This document shows, piece after piece, positions 45,285 to 53,499 of a stretch of 60,476 nucleotides of DNA. The DNA comes from Nafulsella turpanensis ZLM-10 (GTDB taxonomy: Bacteria > Bacteroidota > Bacteroidia > Cytophagales > Cyclobacteriaceae): contig NZ_ANNU01000049.1 of the NCBI RefSeq assembly GCF_000346615.1, positions 1-60,476 on the forward strand. Direction: 5' to 3'. The position numbers and the translations under genes are program-made. The first letter of the stretch is position 1, and the number at the start of each line of letters is the position of its first letter. Below the pieces are notes generated by a model, which had not been told where the DNA came from, searched no databases, and saw nothing but the letters and a program-made list of their open reading frames with translations.

Positions 45285-46196
45285 ATGAATTACATGAGAA
45301 AGTTTTCCCTGTCAGCTATATTACTGGTATCGCTCTGGGCCTGCGAAACACACCAGGCTCCAAGCGCGGAAGCCTATCAGGCAGCATTGGACAGTACCCG
45401 TGTGGCAAAACCGGAAATCTCGCAGGAGGTAATTACGGATATTTTACAGCAAATCCCTTCACCACTCGAAATTTCTGTTCTCCTCAAGGAGTCAGGCACG
45501 GCTTATAACCAGGCCATGCTCAACGACCCGCAAAAAACCTCGGTATACAATACCAATTACGAAAAAGCCATCAACCTTGGCATATACGGAACGGATCTTG
45601 GATATACTAATATTTACGAGCAAAACCAGGATGCTATCTTTTACCTGAATTCCATTAAAGAGCTAGCCGATGAATTAAGTATCGGGCAGTTCTTTGATTT
45701 TGGAACTATTAAAAGATTAGCTACCAACAGCAGCAATCTCGATTCTCTGTTGTACCTGACTACTAAAAACTTCAATAATATAAATGCTTTTCTTCAGGAC
45801 CAGAAACGCTCAAACCTGAGCATCCTTATCCTGACCGGTGGCTGGCTGGAAGCCCTCCATATCACCTGCCAGGTAGCAGAAAAGAATCCTAATAATAAAG
45901 TGTTGATTGAGCGTATTGGCGAGCAGAAAATGATTATGGACAATATCATGCTCCTGCTTAGCTTTTACAGCGAAAGCAATAGCAGTATGGCCGCTTACAT
46001 GAAAGAGCTGCAGCCTTTGGCTGATGCTTTCGGAAAAGTAGAAATTGTCCACACGTATGCCGAACCTACCTTCGTGGAAGTAGATGGCATGCTTGTTGTA
46101 CAGGACAATAGCACCAGTGAAGTAATCATGTCTCCTGAGAACCTCAAGGAGATTGCTTCTCACACTCAATCAATCAGAAAAAACATTATTAAATAA
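45285..46196 (+). CDS. Hypothetical lipoprotein
   Basis: Protein of 303 residues with a lipoprotein signal peptide ending SLWAC (Cys19). The mature part is mostly helical with a repeated AINLGIYGTDLGYTNIYEQ-like region and no motif I can place in a named family. Its look (SPLEISVLLKESGTAYN near the N-terminus) is of a conserved Bacteroidota envelope protein. ATGs at 45285 and 45294 are both possible. It has its own promoter and is followed after seven bases by another exported protein, so the two likely form one unit between the two Sia-type sets. Confidence 0.75.
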   Translation: MNYMRKFSLSAILLVSLWACETHQAPSAEAYQAALDSTRVAKPEISQEVITDILQQIPSPLEISVLLKESGTAYNQAMLNDPQKTSVYNTNYEKAINLGIYGTDLGYTNIYEQNQDAIFYLNSIKELADELSIGQFFDFGTIKRLATNSSNLDSLLYLTTKNFNNINAFLQDQKRSNLSILILTGGWLEALHITCQVAEKNPNNKVLIERIGEQKMIMDNIMLLLSFYSESNSSMAAYMKELQPLADAFGKVEIVHTYAEPTFVEVDGMLVVQDNSTSEVIMSPENLKEIASHTQSIRKNIIK

Positions 46197-46203
46197 GTCC
46201 GAC

Positions 46204-46635
46204 ATGAAGAAAGTTTTCGTAACCTTCAGCTTCCTTGCGTTCTTCCTATTCGCTGGCAATGTAGCAAACGCACAGTGCAGTGCATCTGAACTCGCCGATA
46301 ATTGTATCACCCAGCTGGGCGATGGTTTTAATTTTGTGAAGAGCTTTCCTGTCGATGGTGAAGGCGGAGGTAAAAATAAAATAGAGTATTCCTATGTTTT
46401 TGCCAAAGGAACAGAATACTCCATAAACCTCTGCACCGATGGTGATACCGCTGATGGAATTGTTGTAAGCCTTTACGACTCAAACCGGCGGAAGCTTACC
46501 ACCAACGCAGCCAATGGAAAGATCTTTAAAGGACTTCGTTATAACTGTAACTCCACAGGTATTTATTACATTACCTTTACCTTCGATGGCTCCAGTACCC
46601 ATTGCGGCGGTAGTGTTCTGGGCTTTAAACGATAA
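46204..46635 (+). CDS. Small exported hypothetical protein
   Basis: Protein of 143 residues from the ATG at 46204, which starts a clean signal peptide (MKKVFVTFSFLAFFLFAGNV, cleavage after NAQ). The longer frame from 46153 overlaps the upstream gene and is rejected. The mature part is beta-rich with five cysteines and patterns like YSINLCTDGDTADGIVVSLYDSN and GIYYITFTFDG. These recall bacterial pre-peptidase C-terminal-like beta sandwiches, an inference only. A terminator follows at 46664-46697. Confidence 0.78.
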   Translation: MKKVFVTFSFLAFFLFAGNVANAQCSASELADNCITQLGDGFNFVKSFPVDGEGGGKNKIEYSYVFAKGTEYSINLCTDGDTADGIVVSLYDSNRRKLTTNAANGKIFKGLRYNCNSTGIYYITFTFDGSSTHCGGSVLGFKR

Positions 46636-46663
46636 ATAGTTTACTGGTTAAAATATTAATTTT

Positions 46664-46697
46664 AAAGCAGGTACCAACATAGTACCTGCTTTTCTTT
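46664..46697 (+). terminator. Rho-independent terminator
   Basis: AAAGCAGGTAC (46664-46674) pairs perfectly with GTACCTGCTTT (46682-46692), followed by T-rich sequence. It ends the two-gene exported-protein unit just before the hydrolase gene. Confidence 0.88.
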
Positions 46698-46702
46698 TTA
46701 GG

Positions 46703-47350
46703 ATGGAAGCACAACAGCAGAGCATTTTTACGCAGTTTCAGGCCCGGTATTTTACGCTTGGTAAGCTTAACATGCAAACTCCGGCAGTGTGGCTGGTATG
46801 CCATGGATACGGACAGCTGGCCTCTTATTTTATCCGCCACTTTCAGTCCCTGGCCGATGCGGGACATTATGTAATTGCCCCGGAGGGATTGTCCCGCTTT
46901 TATCTGGAAGGCTTTAGCGGCAGAGTAGGTGCCACCTGGATGACAAAAGAAGACCGCCAGTCGGATATTGATAATTACGTCCGCTACCTTTCAGCGGTAT
47001 ATGCCGCGGCCACAAAAGAACACCCTTCCCGCCCTCTTCATCTGCTGGGTTTTTCGCAGGGAGTTGCCACTATCAGTCGCTGGGCTGCCCTTAGTGGGCA
47101 AGCCTTTAAAGAGTTGGTTTTATGGGCAGGCGTTTTTCCTCCCGACCTGCCCGTGGAGCTTTCTGCAGCAGGCCTTAAGGATAGCCGTATTTCCATCGTG
47201 TATGGAACGGAAGACCCTTATATTAAAGAAAACCATCTACAGGAGCAAAAGCAGGTTTTTAGTAAAATGGGATTACAACCATCTATTATTTCCTTTCCCG
47301 GCAAGCATGAGATTTCAGGCGAAATCCTGAAAACTTATTTCACCCACTAA
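46703..47350 (+). CDS. Alpha/beta hydrolase (phospholipase/carboxylesterase type)
   Basis: Cytosolic esterase-like protein of 215 residues. The oxyanion region is VWLVCHGYGQ, the nucleophile elbow GFSQG carries Ser118, and Asp171 (YGTEDPY) and His202 (FPGKHEIS) complete the triad. The short length and GFSQG motif fit the carboxylesterase/phospholipase (Ypfh/AB hydrolase 6) group. Substrate unknown. The ATG at 46703 lies just past the preceding terminator. Confidence 0.87.
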   Translation: MEAQQQSIFTQFQARYFTLGKLNMQTPAVWLVCHGYGQLASYFIRHFQSLADAGHYVIAPEGLSRFYLEGFSGRVGATWMTKEDRQSDIDNYVRYLSAVYAAATKEHPSRPLHLLGFSQGVATISRWAALSGQAFKELVLWAGVFPPDLPVELSAAGLKDSRISIVYGTEDPYIKENHLQEQKQVFSKMGLQPSIISFPGKHEISGEILKTYFTH

Positions 47351-47384
47351 GCATTTGTCTTCCAATAATTTAAGGAATAATTGC

Positions 47385-47392
47385 TATCTTTG
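47385..47392 (+). promoter_or_regulatory. -7 box (TATCTTTG) for the second SpoIIE phosphatase gene
   Basis: Matches TAnnTTTG; it lies 90 bases before the TTG start at 47482. A TTTG at 47354-47357 is somewhat too far upstream to be a perfect -33. Confidence 0.5.
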
Positions 47393-47481
47393 AACCCAGA
47401 TTTTAACGGACTTTATTCGCTTTTTAATCAAATTCGGTTTTAATTAAAAAGCTTTTCTTATCCACCAACTTAAAAAGCTGC

Positions 47482-49371
47482 TTGTCACAGATATATAAAT
47501 TTTTAGCAGTTATAAGCACTTGCCTGCTCTTACAGGCACTCCCTGCGTTTCCGCAAACCAATGGCTTTGTAGTGGAAGGCACCATCCATGGATATGAGCA
47601 TAATGCCGGGCAGGGCCTGTTTAAAAAGAATAGTCCTACCCTATTGCAGGGAACCCTGCAGGATGCAAAAATAAAGATTACCCGTAACGGACAATTGGTG
47701 CAACAGCTCAACACCAACGAAATAGGCCTCTTCCGGTTCAGGCTACCGTTCAATGGGCTTTATCAGGTTATCATCAGCAAGAAGGGCTATAACCAAAATC
47801 TCCTGATAATTGATACAAGAGCTTTTCCTTTGAGTATCAGGAAGGGTGGCTTTGTTTTTACCGGAGCAGAGTTTGTGCTCAACAGCTTTAAGCAGGGAAA
47901 AGATTCTTTGCTCAATAAAAACCTGGGCAGGCTCTATTTTAATCCGGGAAAGGAGCAGTTTCACCTCGCTGCTGTAAGTGAAGAGAAAGGAGGGTGGCTC
48001 TTCAGCCCCTCTCCCTCCAGCGATACGCCAACCAGTTTGCTGGAACGGGCCATTCAAAAAAATAATGCGCTCCTGAAAGAGTATACTCCACTGACTAAAT
48101 CCTCTTACACCCGAACAAGAGAAGAGGACTTAGCTGTTAAATCGCCGTCTGAGGAAAAACAGGACAGCCGAAACAAAAACAACAAAACTGTTTCTGAATT
48201 GGCTGAAGATGCTCCGCCTCCTCACGCTGTTACCATTGATAAGAACTTTAACTTAAAGCCTGTCCTGAGCCAGATAGATCCTGAGGGAATAAAGGAACAG
48301 GAAGAGGCCATTCGTCGAGAAAAAGAGCTGCTCCTCCTGACAAGGCTTAAGGCCAAGACCTTTGGCGACAGCATGGAAATTCTCCGCCGCGAACGCCAGA
48401 TAGCAATGGCTGAGCAGGAGATTGTAAATGCGAAACTTTTAATTACGGCTCAATCTGCCAAGCTAAGTGCTCAAAAGAACTCTCTGTACCTGATGATTAG
48501 CTTTCTGGCGGTATCCCTGGGCCTTTCCATGCTTGCCTACATCAACTATCGGCAGAAGCGCAAAAACAGCCTTCTTGTAGAGTCTAAAAACAGGCAGATA
48601 ACCGACAGCCTAAATTATGCGCGCCGGATTCAGCAATCTATTCTGCTTAGCGAAAATATCCTGCAACAGCACCTGCCCGAATCTTTTGTTTTTCTGCAAC
48701 CAAAGGACATTGTAAGCGGGGACTTTTATTTTGTGGCACCAATCGGGCAAAAGTATCTGGTAGCAGTAGCCGACTGTACAGGCCATGGAGTACCCGGCGC
48801 TTTTATGTCGTTAATTGGTCACCGCCTGCTCCGCGAAATAGTGGTCGAGCGGCAGGTGCATGACCCTGCCCTTGTGCTGGAACAGTTACACCTGGGCATT
48901 ATTGAATCGCTGAACCAGCGGAAAGGCGATGAGTTTTCACAGGATGGAATGGACATTTCTGTTTGCCTCATTGATCCGGAGGCCTATACTCTTGTGTTTG
49001 CCGGTGCCATGAACCCGGCTTACCTGGTCCACGACCAGGAGCTGCAGGTATTACAGGCAGATGTGAGCTCTGTGGGAGGCAAGACATTACGGGCACGGCA
49101 CAACGAGAAGGAAAAAAGAAGATTTACCAATAATGCCTGCAGGTACCGCTCCGGCTGTATGCTGTACCTGTTTACCGATGGCTATATGGACCAGTTTAGC
49201 GGAAATGACGACCAGAAATTTAATACCAAAAGGTTTAAGAGAATGCTCATGGACATTCAGCCCCTTTCGGCCGAGGAGCAAAAATTTACCATCGAAAGAA
49301 CCTTCTACCAATGGAAGGAAGAAACACCCCAAACAGATGATGTACTGATAATGGGCATCCGCCTGTTATAA
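47482..49371 (+). CDS. SpoIIE/PP2C phosphatase with secreted sensor region (TTG start)
   Basis: Protein of 629 residues. A signal peptide (1-25) is followed by a beta-sandwich domain resembling a carboxypeptidase regulatory domain (about 30-125: VVEGTIHGYEH, GLFRFRLPFNGLYQVIISKKGY), a spacer, a coiled coil (275-330), a single TM (333-355) and a cytoplasmic SpoIIE/PP2C domain (370-629). Metal residues are intact: VSGDFYFV, DCTGHGVPGAF, FTDGYMDQFS and QTDDVLIMGI. The phosphatase domain and its lead-in (ITDSLNYARRIQQSILL) are closely similar to those of the 1145-residue protein. The TTG at 47482 is the only start giving a signal peptide; no ATG serves. It is convergent with the second SiaC/SiaB pair, 30 bases apart, and is its likely partner. 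Confidence 0.88.
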   Translation: MSQIYKFLAVISTCLLLQALPAFPQTNGFVVEGTIHGYEHNAGQGLFKKNSPTLLQGTLQDAKIKITRNGQLVQQLNTNEIGLFRFRLPFNGLYQVIISKKGYNQNLLIIDTRAFPLSIRKGGFVFTGAEFVLNSFKQGKDSLLNKNLGRLYFNPGKEQFHLAAVSEEKGGWLFSPSPSSDTPTSLLERAIQKNNALLKEYTPLTKSSYTRTREEDLAVKSPSEEKQDSRNKNNKTVSELAEDAPPPHAVTIDKNFNLKPVLSQIDPEGIKEQEEAIRREKELLLLTRLKAKTFGDSMEILRRERQIAMAEQEIVNAKLLITAQSAKLSAQKNSLYLMISFLAVSLGLSMLAYINYRQKRKNSLLVESKNRQITDSLNYARRIQQSILLSENILQQHLPESFVFLQPKDIVSGDFYFVAPIGQKYLVAVADCTGHGVPGAFMSLIGHRLLREIVVERQVHDPALVLEQLHLGIIESLNQRKGDEFSQDGMDISVCLIDPEAYTLVFAGAMNPAYLVHDQELQVLQADVSSVGGKTLRARHNEKEKRRFTNNACRYRSGCMLYLFTDGYMDQFSGNDDQKFNTKRFKRMLMDIQPLSAEEQKFTIERTFYQWKEETPQTDDVLIMGIRLL

Positions 49372-49401
49372 GGGAATGCACAAAAGGAGTTCTTTTCAGT
49401 T

Positions 49402-49800
49402 TTAGAGCGAATAGGACTCCATGCGAAAAGGCAGCTCCACTATACTGGCAAGCTCGCGGCCTTTCATCTCCATCAGTTCATCATCTTCATTATACTTCCA
49501 GATAATTTCCACTTCTTTTCCGGCAGCTGTTAGCTCTTCCAGTTTAATTAACAGGCTTAACACCTGTTTAACAGAGCTTGAATTAAAATACTCCAGGTCT
49601 AGGCTAAAAACTGTACGCCCGGGTGCGATACTAACATAGCCGCTTACCCAATCGAGCAAAGGGCGGTAAAAGCTTTCGGCATTTTCCGGCAAAGACCTGC
49701 CTCGTAGTTCCAAAAGTCCTTCCTGGGCCAGAAAGTTAACCATTGGTGTATCTGCTTTTTTCTCAAGCTCAATATTTTTGGCGATGGTAAAAGCTGTCAT
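49402..49800 (-). CDS. SiaC family phosphoprotein, second copy (DUF1987)
   Basis: Protein of 132 residues paralogous to the protein at 41645-42007, with a 6-residue longer N-terminus. It keeps LLELRGRSLPENAESFYRPLLDW and LDLEYFNSSSVKQVL and the acidic C-terminus. The phospho-acceptor Thr68 of copy 1 is replaced by Ser74 in YFNSSS, so serine phosphorylation is expected. Its ATG overlaps the stop of the upstream tandem SiaB gene (ATGA), indicating tight coupling of kinase and substrate. Confidence 0.88.
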   Translation of the reverse strand: MTAFTIAKNIELEKKADTPMVNFLAQEGLLELRGRSLPENAESFYRPLLDWVSGYVSIAPGRTVFSLDLEYFNSSSVKQVLSLLIKLEELTAAGKEVEIIWKYNEDDELMEMKGRELASIVELPFRMESYSL

Positions 49801-50897
49801 ATTTTTATTTCAAATGAAAAGAAAGAAACTTCTTTATCTACTGGTAAAAAACTATACTGAAACTGCTGATTACTATAGCGAGCGGTTTCGATTAAGCCCA
49901 GCCCTGCCCCTCCCTTGGTATTTTGCTGAGTACGGAGCAGCTCCTGACGGTAGTATTGCTGCAAGCCCTCTTTTTCAAGTCCTCTAAGTTGCAGCAGGTG
50001 CTGTTCCAGTGCATCAATATCTGTATTTCTGATATAGTTGCCTGTACTTATTTCAAATCCCTCAGGTGTGGAGGCTATCAGCAAAATACCCTCCTGTCTG
50101 TTAAAGGCGGTAGCTGCATGTTTTATGATATTCTGGAAGAGTTCTATCATTACATACATTACCTTTCTCTGTAAAGTACGGGTGGCTGTAACCTTGCTTA
50201 GGTTATTCTCCATCATATCAATTAAAGGAAGCATCCCTTCCTGCGAAAAGTCGCTCTTGTACAGGAGCATTACTTTGTGCGTTAGGAGTGCATCATACAG
50301 CCCCTCCACTTCTCTTAAGCCTGGTGCGGCAATCGATTGCACTTCCTCGCTAAAGGAAAGCTGCATAAAAAAAAGAGAAAAGCTTTTGTTCAAAGACCTG
50401 AAGTCGAATTCCAGCTTTTGTTTCGACTTTCTGGCCATTTCTATCAGCCCTAATCCGGCACCCCCTTTTTCGGAAAGCTCAACAGAAGGTAACAACTGAA
50501 GGTACAGCTGCCGCAGCTCTTCGCTACTCAGGTTATTTAAATTCTGTAACTGCTGCTCAAGTTTGCCTGCTTTATCCTTCTTTACCAGGTTTACCGAACC
50601 AATATAATAGCTTTGCCGGATATTCCGAATCATAAACATACTGGGCAGGGCAGCTGATTTCTGCCGCTCCCTTGGCAGGTCTTTGTGTCGGATAATATTC
50701 TGAAAGCATTCCGATATGGCAAAGGCTACCCTTTTTCTAATCCTGCTTAAGTCCGACTGACTCCTGATATTGGTATCACTCAGGCTTATCAGCTTTTCCG
50801 TAATATCATCATGGGTTACCCCCTGGTAAAAAAGGCTTAGGCTGTCTCCCTGGAGCAGCTGGAAAAAATCGTATACCTTTTTCAAGTTCAGTACCAT
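49797..50897 (-). CDS. Tandem SiaB-SiaB kinase fusion
   Basis: Protein of 366 residues made of two SiaB-family (DUF6272) kinase domains, 1-183 and about 190-366. Each has its own N-box and G-box. Domain 1 has Glu63, Asn67 and His71 in SECFQNIIRHK and GGAGLG at 145-150; domain 2 has Glu252, Asn256 and His260 in ELFQNIIKH and GGAGLG at 329-334. Neither site is visibly broken. The single-domain SiaB at 41076-41618 is 180 residues, so this is a duplication and fusion. GHKL kinases usually act as dimers, and the fusion may fix an internal dimer. The gene is coupled to the second siaC gene. Confidence 0.88.
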   Translation of the reverse strand: MVLNLKKVYDFFQLLQGDSLSLFYQGVTHDDITEKLISLSDTNIRSQSDLSRIRKRVAFAISECFQNIIRHKDLPRERQKSAALPSMFMIRNIRQSYYIGSVNLVKKDKAGKLEQQLQNLNNLSSEELRQLYLQLLPSVELSEKGGAGLGLIEMARKSKQKLEFDFRSLNKSFSLFFMQLSFSEEVQSIAAPGLREVEGLYDALLTHKVMLLYKSDFSQEGMLPLIDMMENNLSKVTATRTLQRKVMYVMIELFQNIIKHAATAFNRQEGILLIASTPEGFEISTGNYIRNTDIDALEQHLLQLRGLEKEGLQQYYRQELLRTQQNTKGGAGLGLIETARYSNQQFQYSFLPVDKEVSFFSFEIKI

Positions 50898-51054
50898 CAG
50901 AAAGATAAAGCAGCCATTCGAAGGTTGAAGTGATAAAAACTACACTCCTTCTCCTACTACACGAATTGCGGAATAAATATAAAAATAGCAAGGCTTTTTC
51001 GGGAAACAACGTTTAACCTTACTTTTTTTTGTCACCACCTCCACTTATCACACC

Positions 51055-51810
51055 TCAGCTCTCTTTTCGAACAATGGTAGCATTGGCCTGTGCTGTTGGC
51101 AGTAGTATAAGATCGCTGATATTAACATGGGCAGGCCGGCTAATGGCGAACGATATCACCTCGGCCACATCTTCCGGCCTGAGGGGCTCAAAGCCTTCAT
51201 ATACGGTTTTTGCCCTTTCTTCATCGCCCTTAAAACGCACCAGCGAAAACTCTGTCTCTACCAGCCCAGGGTTTATAGCCGTAACCTTTATGCCGTAAGG
51301 ATTCAGGTCCTGCAGCATTCCTTTATTAAGTGCATCGACTGCATGCTTGGTGGCACTGTATACATTTCCTTTTGGGTACACCTCTTTACCGGCAATGGAA
51401 CCTATGTTGATGATATGCCCTTCCTTTCTTTCCATCATTTGAGGCATCACCGCTTTGCTTACATACAACAGGCCTTTCACATTAATATCAATCATGGCAT
51501 CCCAGTCCTCCGGATTGCCCTCGCCTATAGGGTCGAGCCCATGCGCATTCCCTGCATTATTAACGAGTACATCAATCGTTCTAAACTTTTCAGGAAGGCT
51601 GCCGATGGCCTGTTCCACTGCCTCTCGGTCGCGCACATCGAAAGTAAGCAGGTGCAGTTGTGCCATTTCACCCAGTTCTCCGGCTAATTCCTGCAGGCGC
51701 TCTGTTCTCCTCCCGCAAAGCACAAGGGAGTAGCCTTCTTTTGCCAGCAGGCGGGCTGTAGCCAGGCCTATGCCCGAAGTGGCACCTGTTATTAATATGT
51801 TCTTTTTCAT
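51055..51810 (-). CDS. SDR family NAD(P)-dependent oxidoreductase (YdfG-like)
   Basis: Classical short-chain dehydrogenase of 251 residues. The cofactor site is ITGATSGIGLATA (7-19), NNAGNAHG lies at 84-91, and the catalytic set is Ser138, Tyr151 and Lys155 (YSATK). The ending PAHVNISDLILLPTAQA matches the YdfG/serine-3-dehydrogenase group, which reduces 3-hydroxy acids or malonic semialdehyde. Substrate is not proven. It lies downstream of porT on the same strand but after a terminator. Confidence 0.92.
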   Translation of the reverse strand: MKKNILITGATSGIGLATARLLAKEGYSLVLCGRRTERLQELAGELGEMAQLHLLTFDVRDREAVEQAIGSLPEKFRTIDVLVNNAGNAHGLDPIGEGNPEDWDAMIDINVKGLLYVSKAVMPQMMERKEGHIINIGSIAGKEVYPKGNVYSATKHAVDALNKGMLQDLNPYGIKVTAINPGLVETEFSLVRFKGDEERAKTVYEGFEPLRPEDVAEVISFAISRPAHVNISDLILLPTAQANATIVRKES

Positions 51811-51861
51811 CTTTAAAAAATTTAGAAGCTGAAGTATTTTACCAGGATAAACTGCAATAAA

Positions 51862-51890
51862 AAGCCTTTCCCTCTAAAAAGGAAAGGCTT
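51862..51890 (-). terminator. Rho-independent terminator after porT
   Basis: AAGCCTTTCC (51862-51871) pairs with GGAAAGGCTT (51881-51890); on the minus strand a T-run follows the stem. Confidence 0.85.
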
Positions 51891-51910
51891 CTAAAAGTTT
51901 TAAACAATAC

Positions 51911-52666
51911 TTAATTAAATATAAGGTAGAGAGCAATGGATTGAGTGTTCATCCGGTCAAAGGCCATTCCAACCTCATTTCTGTTATTTTTAAGCACGTT
52001 TACCAGCCCATAGGAGTAGCGAATTTCCGGAGAGAATTTAAAAAGTGGAAAATACAAATCTGTTCCGAAGCCTACTTCCAGCGAAAGATTATCGCCCGCC
52101 AGCTGCAGTCCTTCTTCTTCATTTTCTTCACGCTGCTTTTTGCCTGTTACATCAATGGTAGGGCTTACACCAGCCACATAAAACATCCGGAAGTTTTTCC
52201 GCCGCTCAGACTTGTATTTGAATAAGAGGGGCAGGTCAATGGTAGTAAAGTCAGCAAAAAAGGTCTTGTCAGGAGTATCAACCGTTGTATACTGGTAATC
52301 GATAGAATACTGGTAAAATCCTACCTTAGGCATCAGGCGCAAATCAAGATACTGCGCCAGGCGTAAGCTGCCAAGGAAACCTATTGAAAAGCCAAAGCCA
52401 TTGGGAGCCGTAATATTGGCCACATCGGCAAAGGCTGCATCATTAACGAAGCTGTCGGCATACTTTAACCGCAGAGCGGAGGAGTGTATTCCAAGTGTAA
52501 AGCCATAAGTTAGCAGACGGTCATCATAGCCCACCAGATTTTCACGCGAATAGGTTACGGGGCTTTGTCCGAAAGCAGGAGCCTGGCTCAGAAGGCCGAG
52601 CAAAGTAAAAACAATTATTTTATAGCGGTATAAATGGAGCTTATTCCAAATGTTAGCGGTTTGCAT
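51911..52666 (-). CDS. porT: PorT family outer-membrane protein (type IX secretion)
   Basis: Outer-membrane beta-barrel protein of 251 residues with a signal peptide (about 18-34, ending AFGQ). The mature part has strands such as [47 protein letters not shown] and [12 protein letters not shown], and ends in an aromatic-hydrophobic strand. The PorT/SprT assignment rests on this pattern and on the ubiE-porT gene order common in Bacteroidota. PorT is needed for type IX secretion. Its ATG at 52666 lies 52 bases inside ubiE; no later in-frame start leaves an intact signal peptide. Confidence 0.85.
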   Translation of the reverse strand: MQTANIWNKLHLYRYKIIVFTLLGLLSQAPAFGQSPVTYSRENLVGYDDRLLTYGFTLGIHSSALRLKYADSFVNDAAFADVANITAPNGFGFSIGFLGSLRLAQYLDLRLMPKVGFYQYSIDYQYTTVDTPDKTFFADFTTIDLPLLFKYKSERRKNFRMFYVAGVSPTIDVTGKKQREENEEEGLQLAGDNLSLEVGFGTDLYFPLFKFSPEIRYSYGLVNVLKNNRNEVGMAFDRMNTQSIALYLIFN

Positions 52667-53337
52667 CTTGTCTGTTTATATCCGAGGTCTGAAAGAATAT
52701 TTAAAAAACGGTCGCCATCCGGAAATTCTTGTACGGACTCCGGTAAATAAGTGTAGGCCGAGCGGTCTTTGGAAATGAGTTTACCGATTTTAGGAAGGAT
52801 GGTCTGAAAATAAAAATTGTAAAGCTGCTTAAAGGGGAAACGGCGTGGCTTTGAAAATTCTATAATTACCACCCTGCCACCCGGGCGTAAAACCCTGAGC
52901 ATTTCCGCTAAACCGGCCTCCAGGTTCTCGAAATTTCTGACGCCGAAAGAAACTATCACCGCATCGAAGCTATCATCCCCGAACTGCAGGTTTTCAGAAT
53001 CGCCCTGCTGCAGTTCAATTACATCCTGCAGCCCTTTGCGCTTAATTTTCTCTTTGCCTACTGCCAGCATTCCTTCCGATATATCCACCCCCACCACCTT
53101 GTCTGGGCGAAGAGAAAGTGCTTCGATGGCAAAATCGCCGGTACCGGTGGCAATATCGAGCAGGTATTTTGGCTGGTCTTTTTTAAGTAAAGCAATGGCC
53201 TTTTTCCGCCAGATGATGTCGATTCCCAAACTCAGAAGATGGTTCAACAAATCGTACTTCTTACTGATATTGTTGAACATATGAGCCACCTGCTCCTTCT
53301 TTCCTTTACTTTCTCCTTTATAAGGTACAACAGCCAT
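52615..53337 (-). CDS. ubiE: Demethylmenaquinone methyltransferase
   Basis: SAM-dependent methyltransferase for the last menaquinone step (UbiE/MenG). Of 240 residues; motifs seen are [33 protein letters not shown] for SAM binding, [15 protein letters not shown] and [15 protein letters not shown]. Bacteroidota respire with menaquinone, so the MenG role is the relevant one. The 3' end overlaps porT by 52 bases. Confidence 0.95.
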   Translation of the reverse strand: MAVVPYKGESKGKKEQVAHMFNNISKKYDLLNHLLSLGIDIIWRKKAIALLKKDQPKYLLDIATGTGDFAIEALSLRPDKVVGVDISEGMLAVGKEKIKRKGLQDVIELQQGDSENLQFGDDSFDAVIVSFGVRNFENLEAGLAEMLRVLRPGGRVVIIEFSKPRRFPFKQLYNFYFQTILPKIGKLISKDRSAYTYLPESVQEFPDGDRFLNILSDLGYKQTRCKPLTFGISSIYTAIK

Positions 53338-53423
53338 GCAATTTTACTTAGAGTCCTTGTATAAATACTGTACAATATTACAATCAAAAATCCGGATGAA
53401 CAGTTTTTATGTTTTAAAATTTG

Positions 53424-53473
53424 CTTTCTGCCTTTTACAAAAGCAGAAAGCACAGGCTGCCAAACCTGTGCTT
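53424..53473 (-). terminator. Two adjoining hairpins after the OmpA-type gene
   Basis: Hairpin B: AAAGCACAGG (53447-53456) with CCTGTGCTTT (53465-53474). Hairpin A: CTTTCTGC...CTTTT with AAAAG..CAGAAAG (53424-53450). They share about four bases, so full pairing of both is not possible. Likely the terminator of the minus-strand OmpA-type gene, which stops at 53500. Confidence 0.6.
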
Positions 53474-53499
53474 TTTAAAAACCTGAGTAGCTAATAATG

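Noticed and set aside
35176-50897. A SiaD-type diguanylate cyclase (GGDEF) partner
   Set aside because: I looked for GGDEF/GGEEF motifs in the long frames of this region and the rest of the window and found none.
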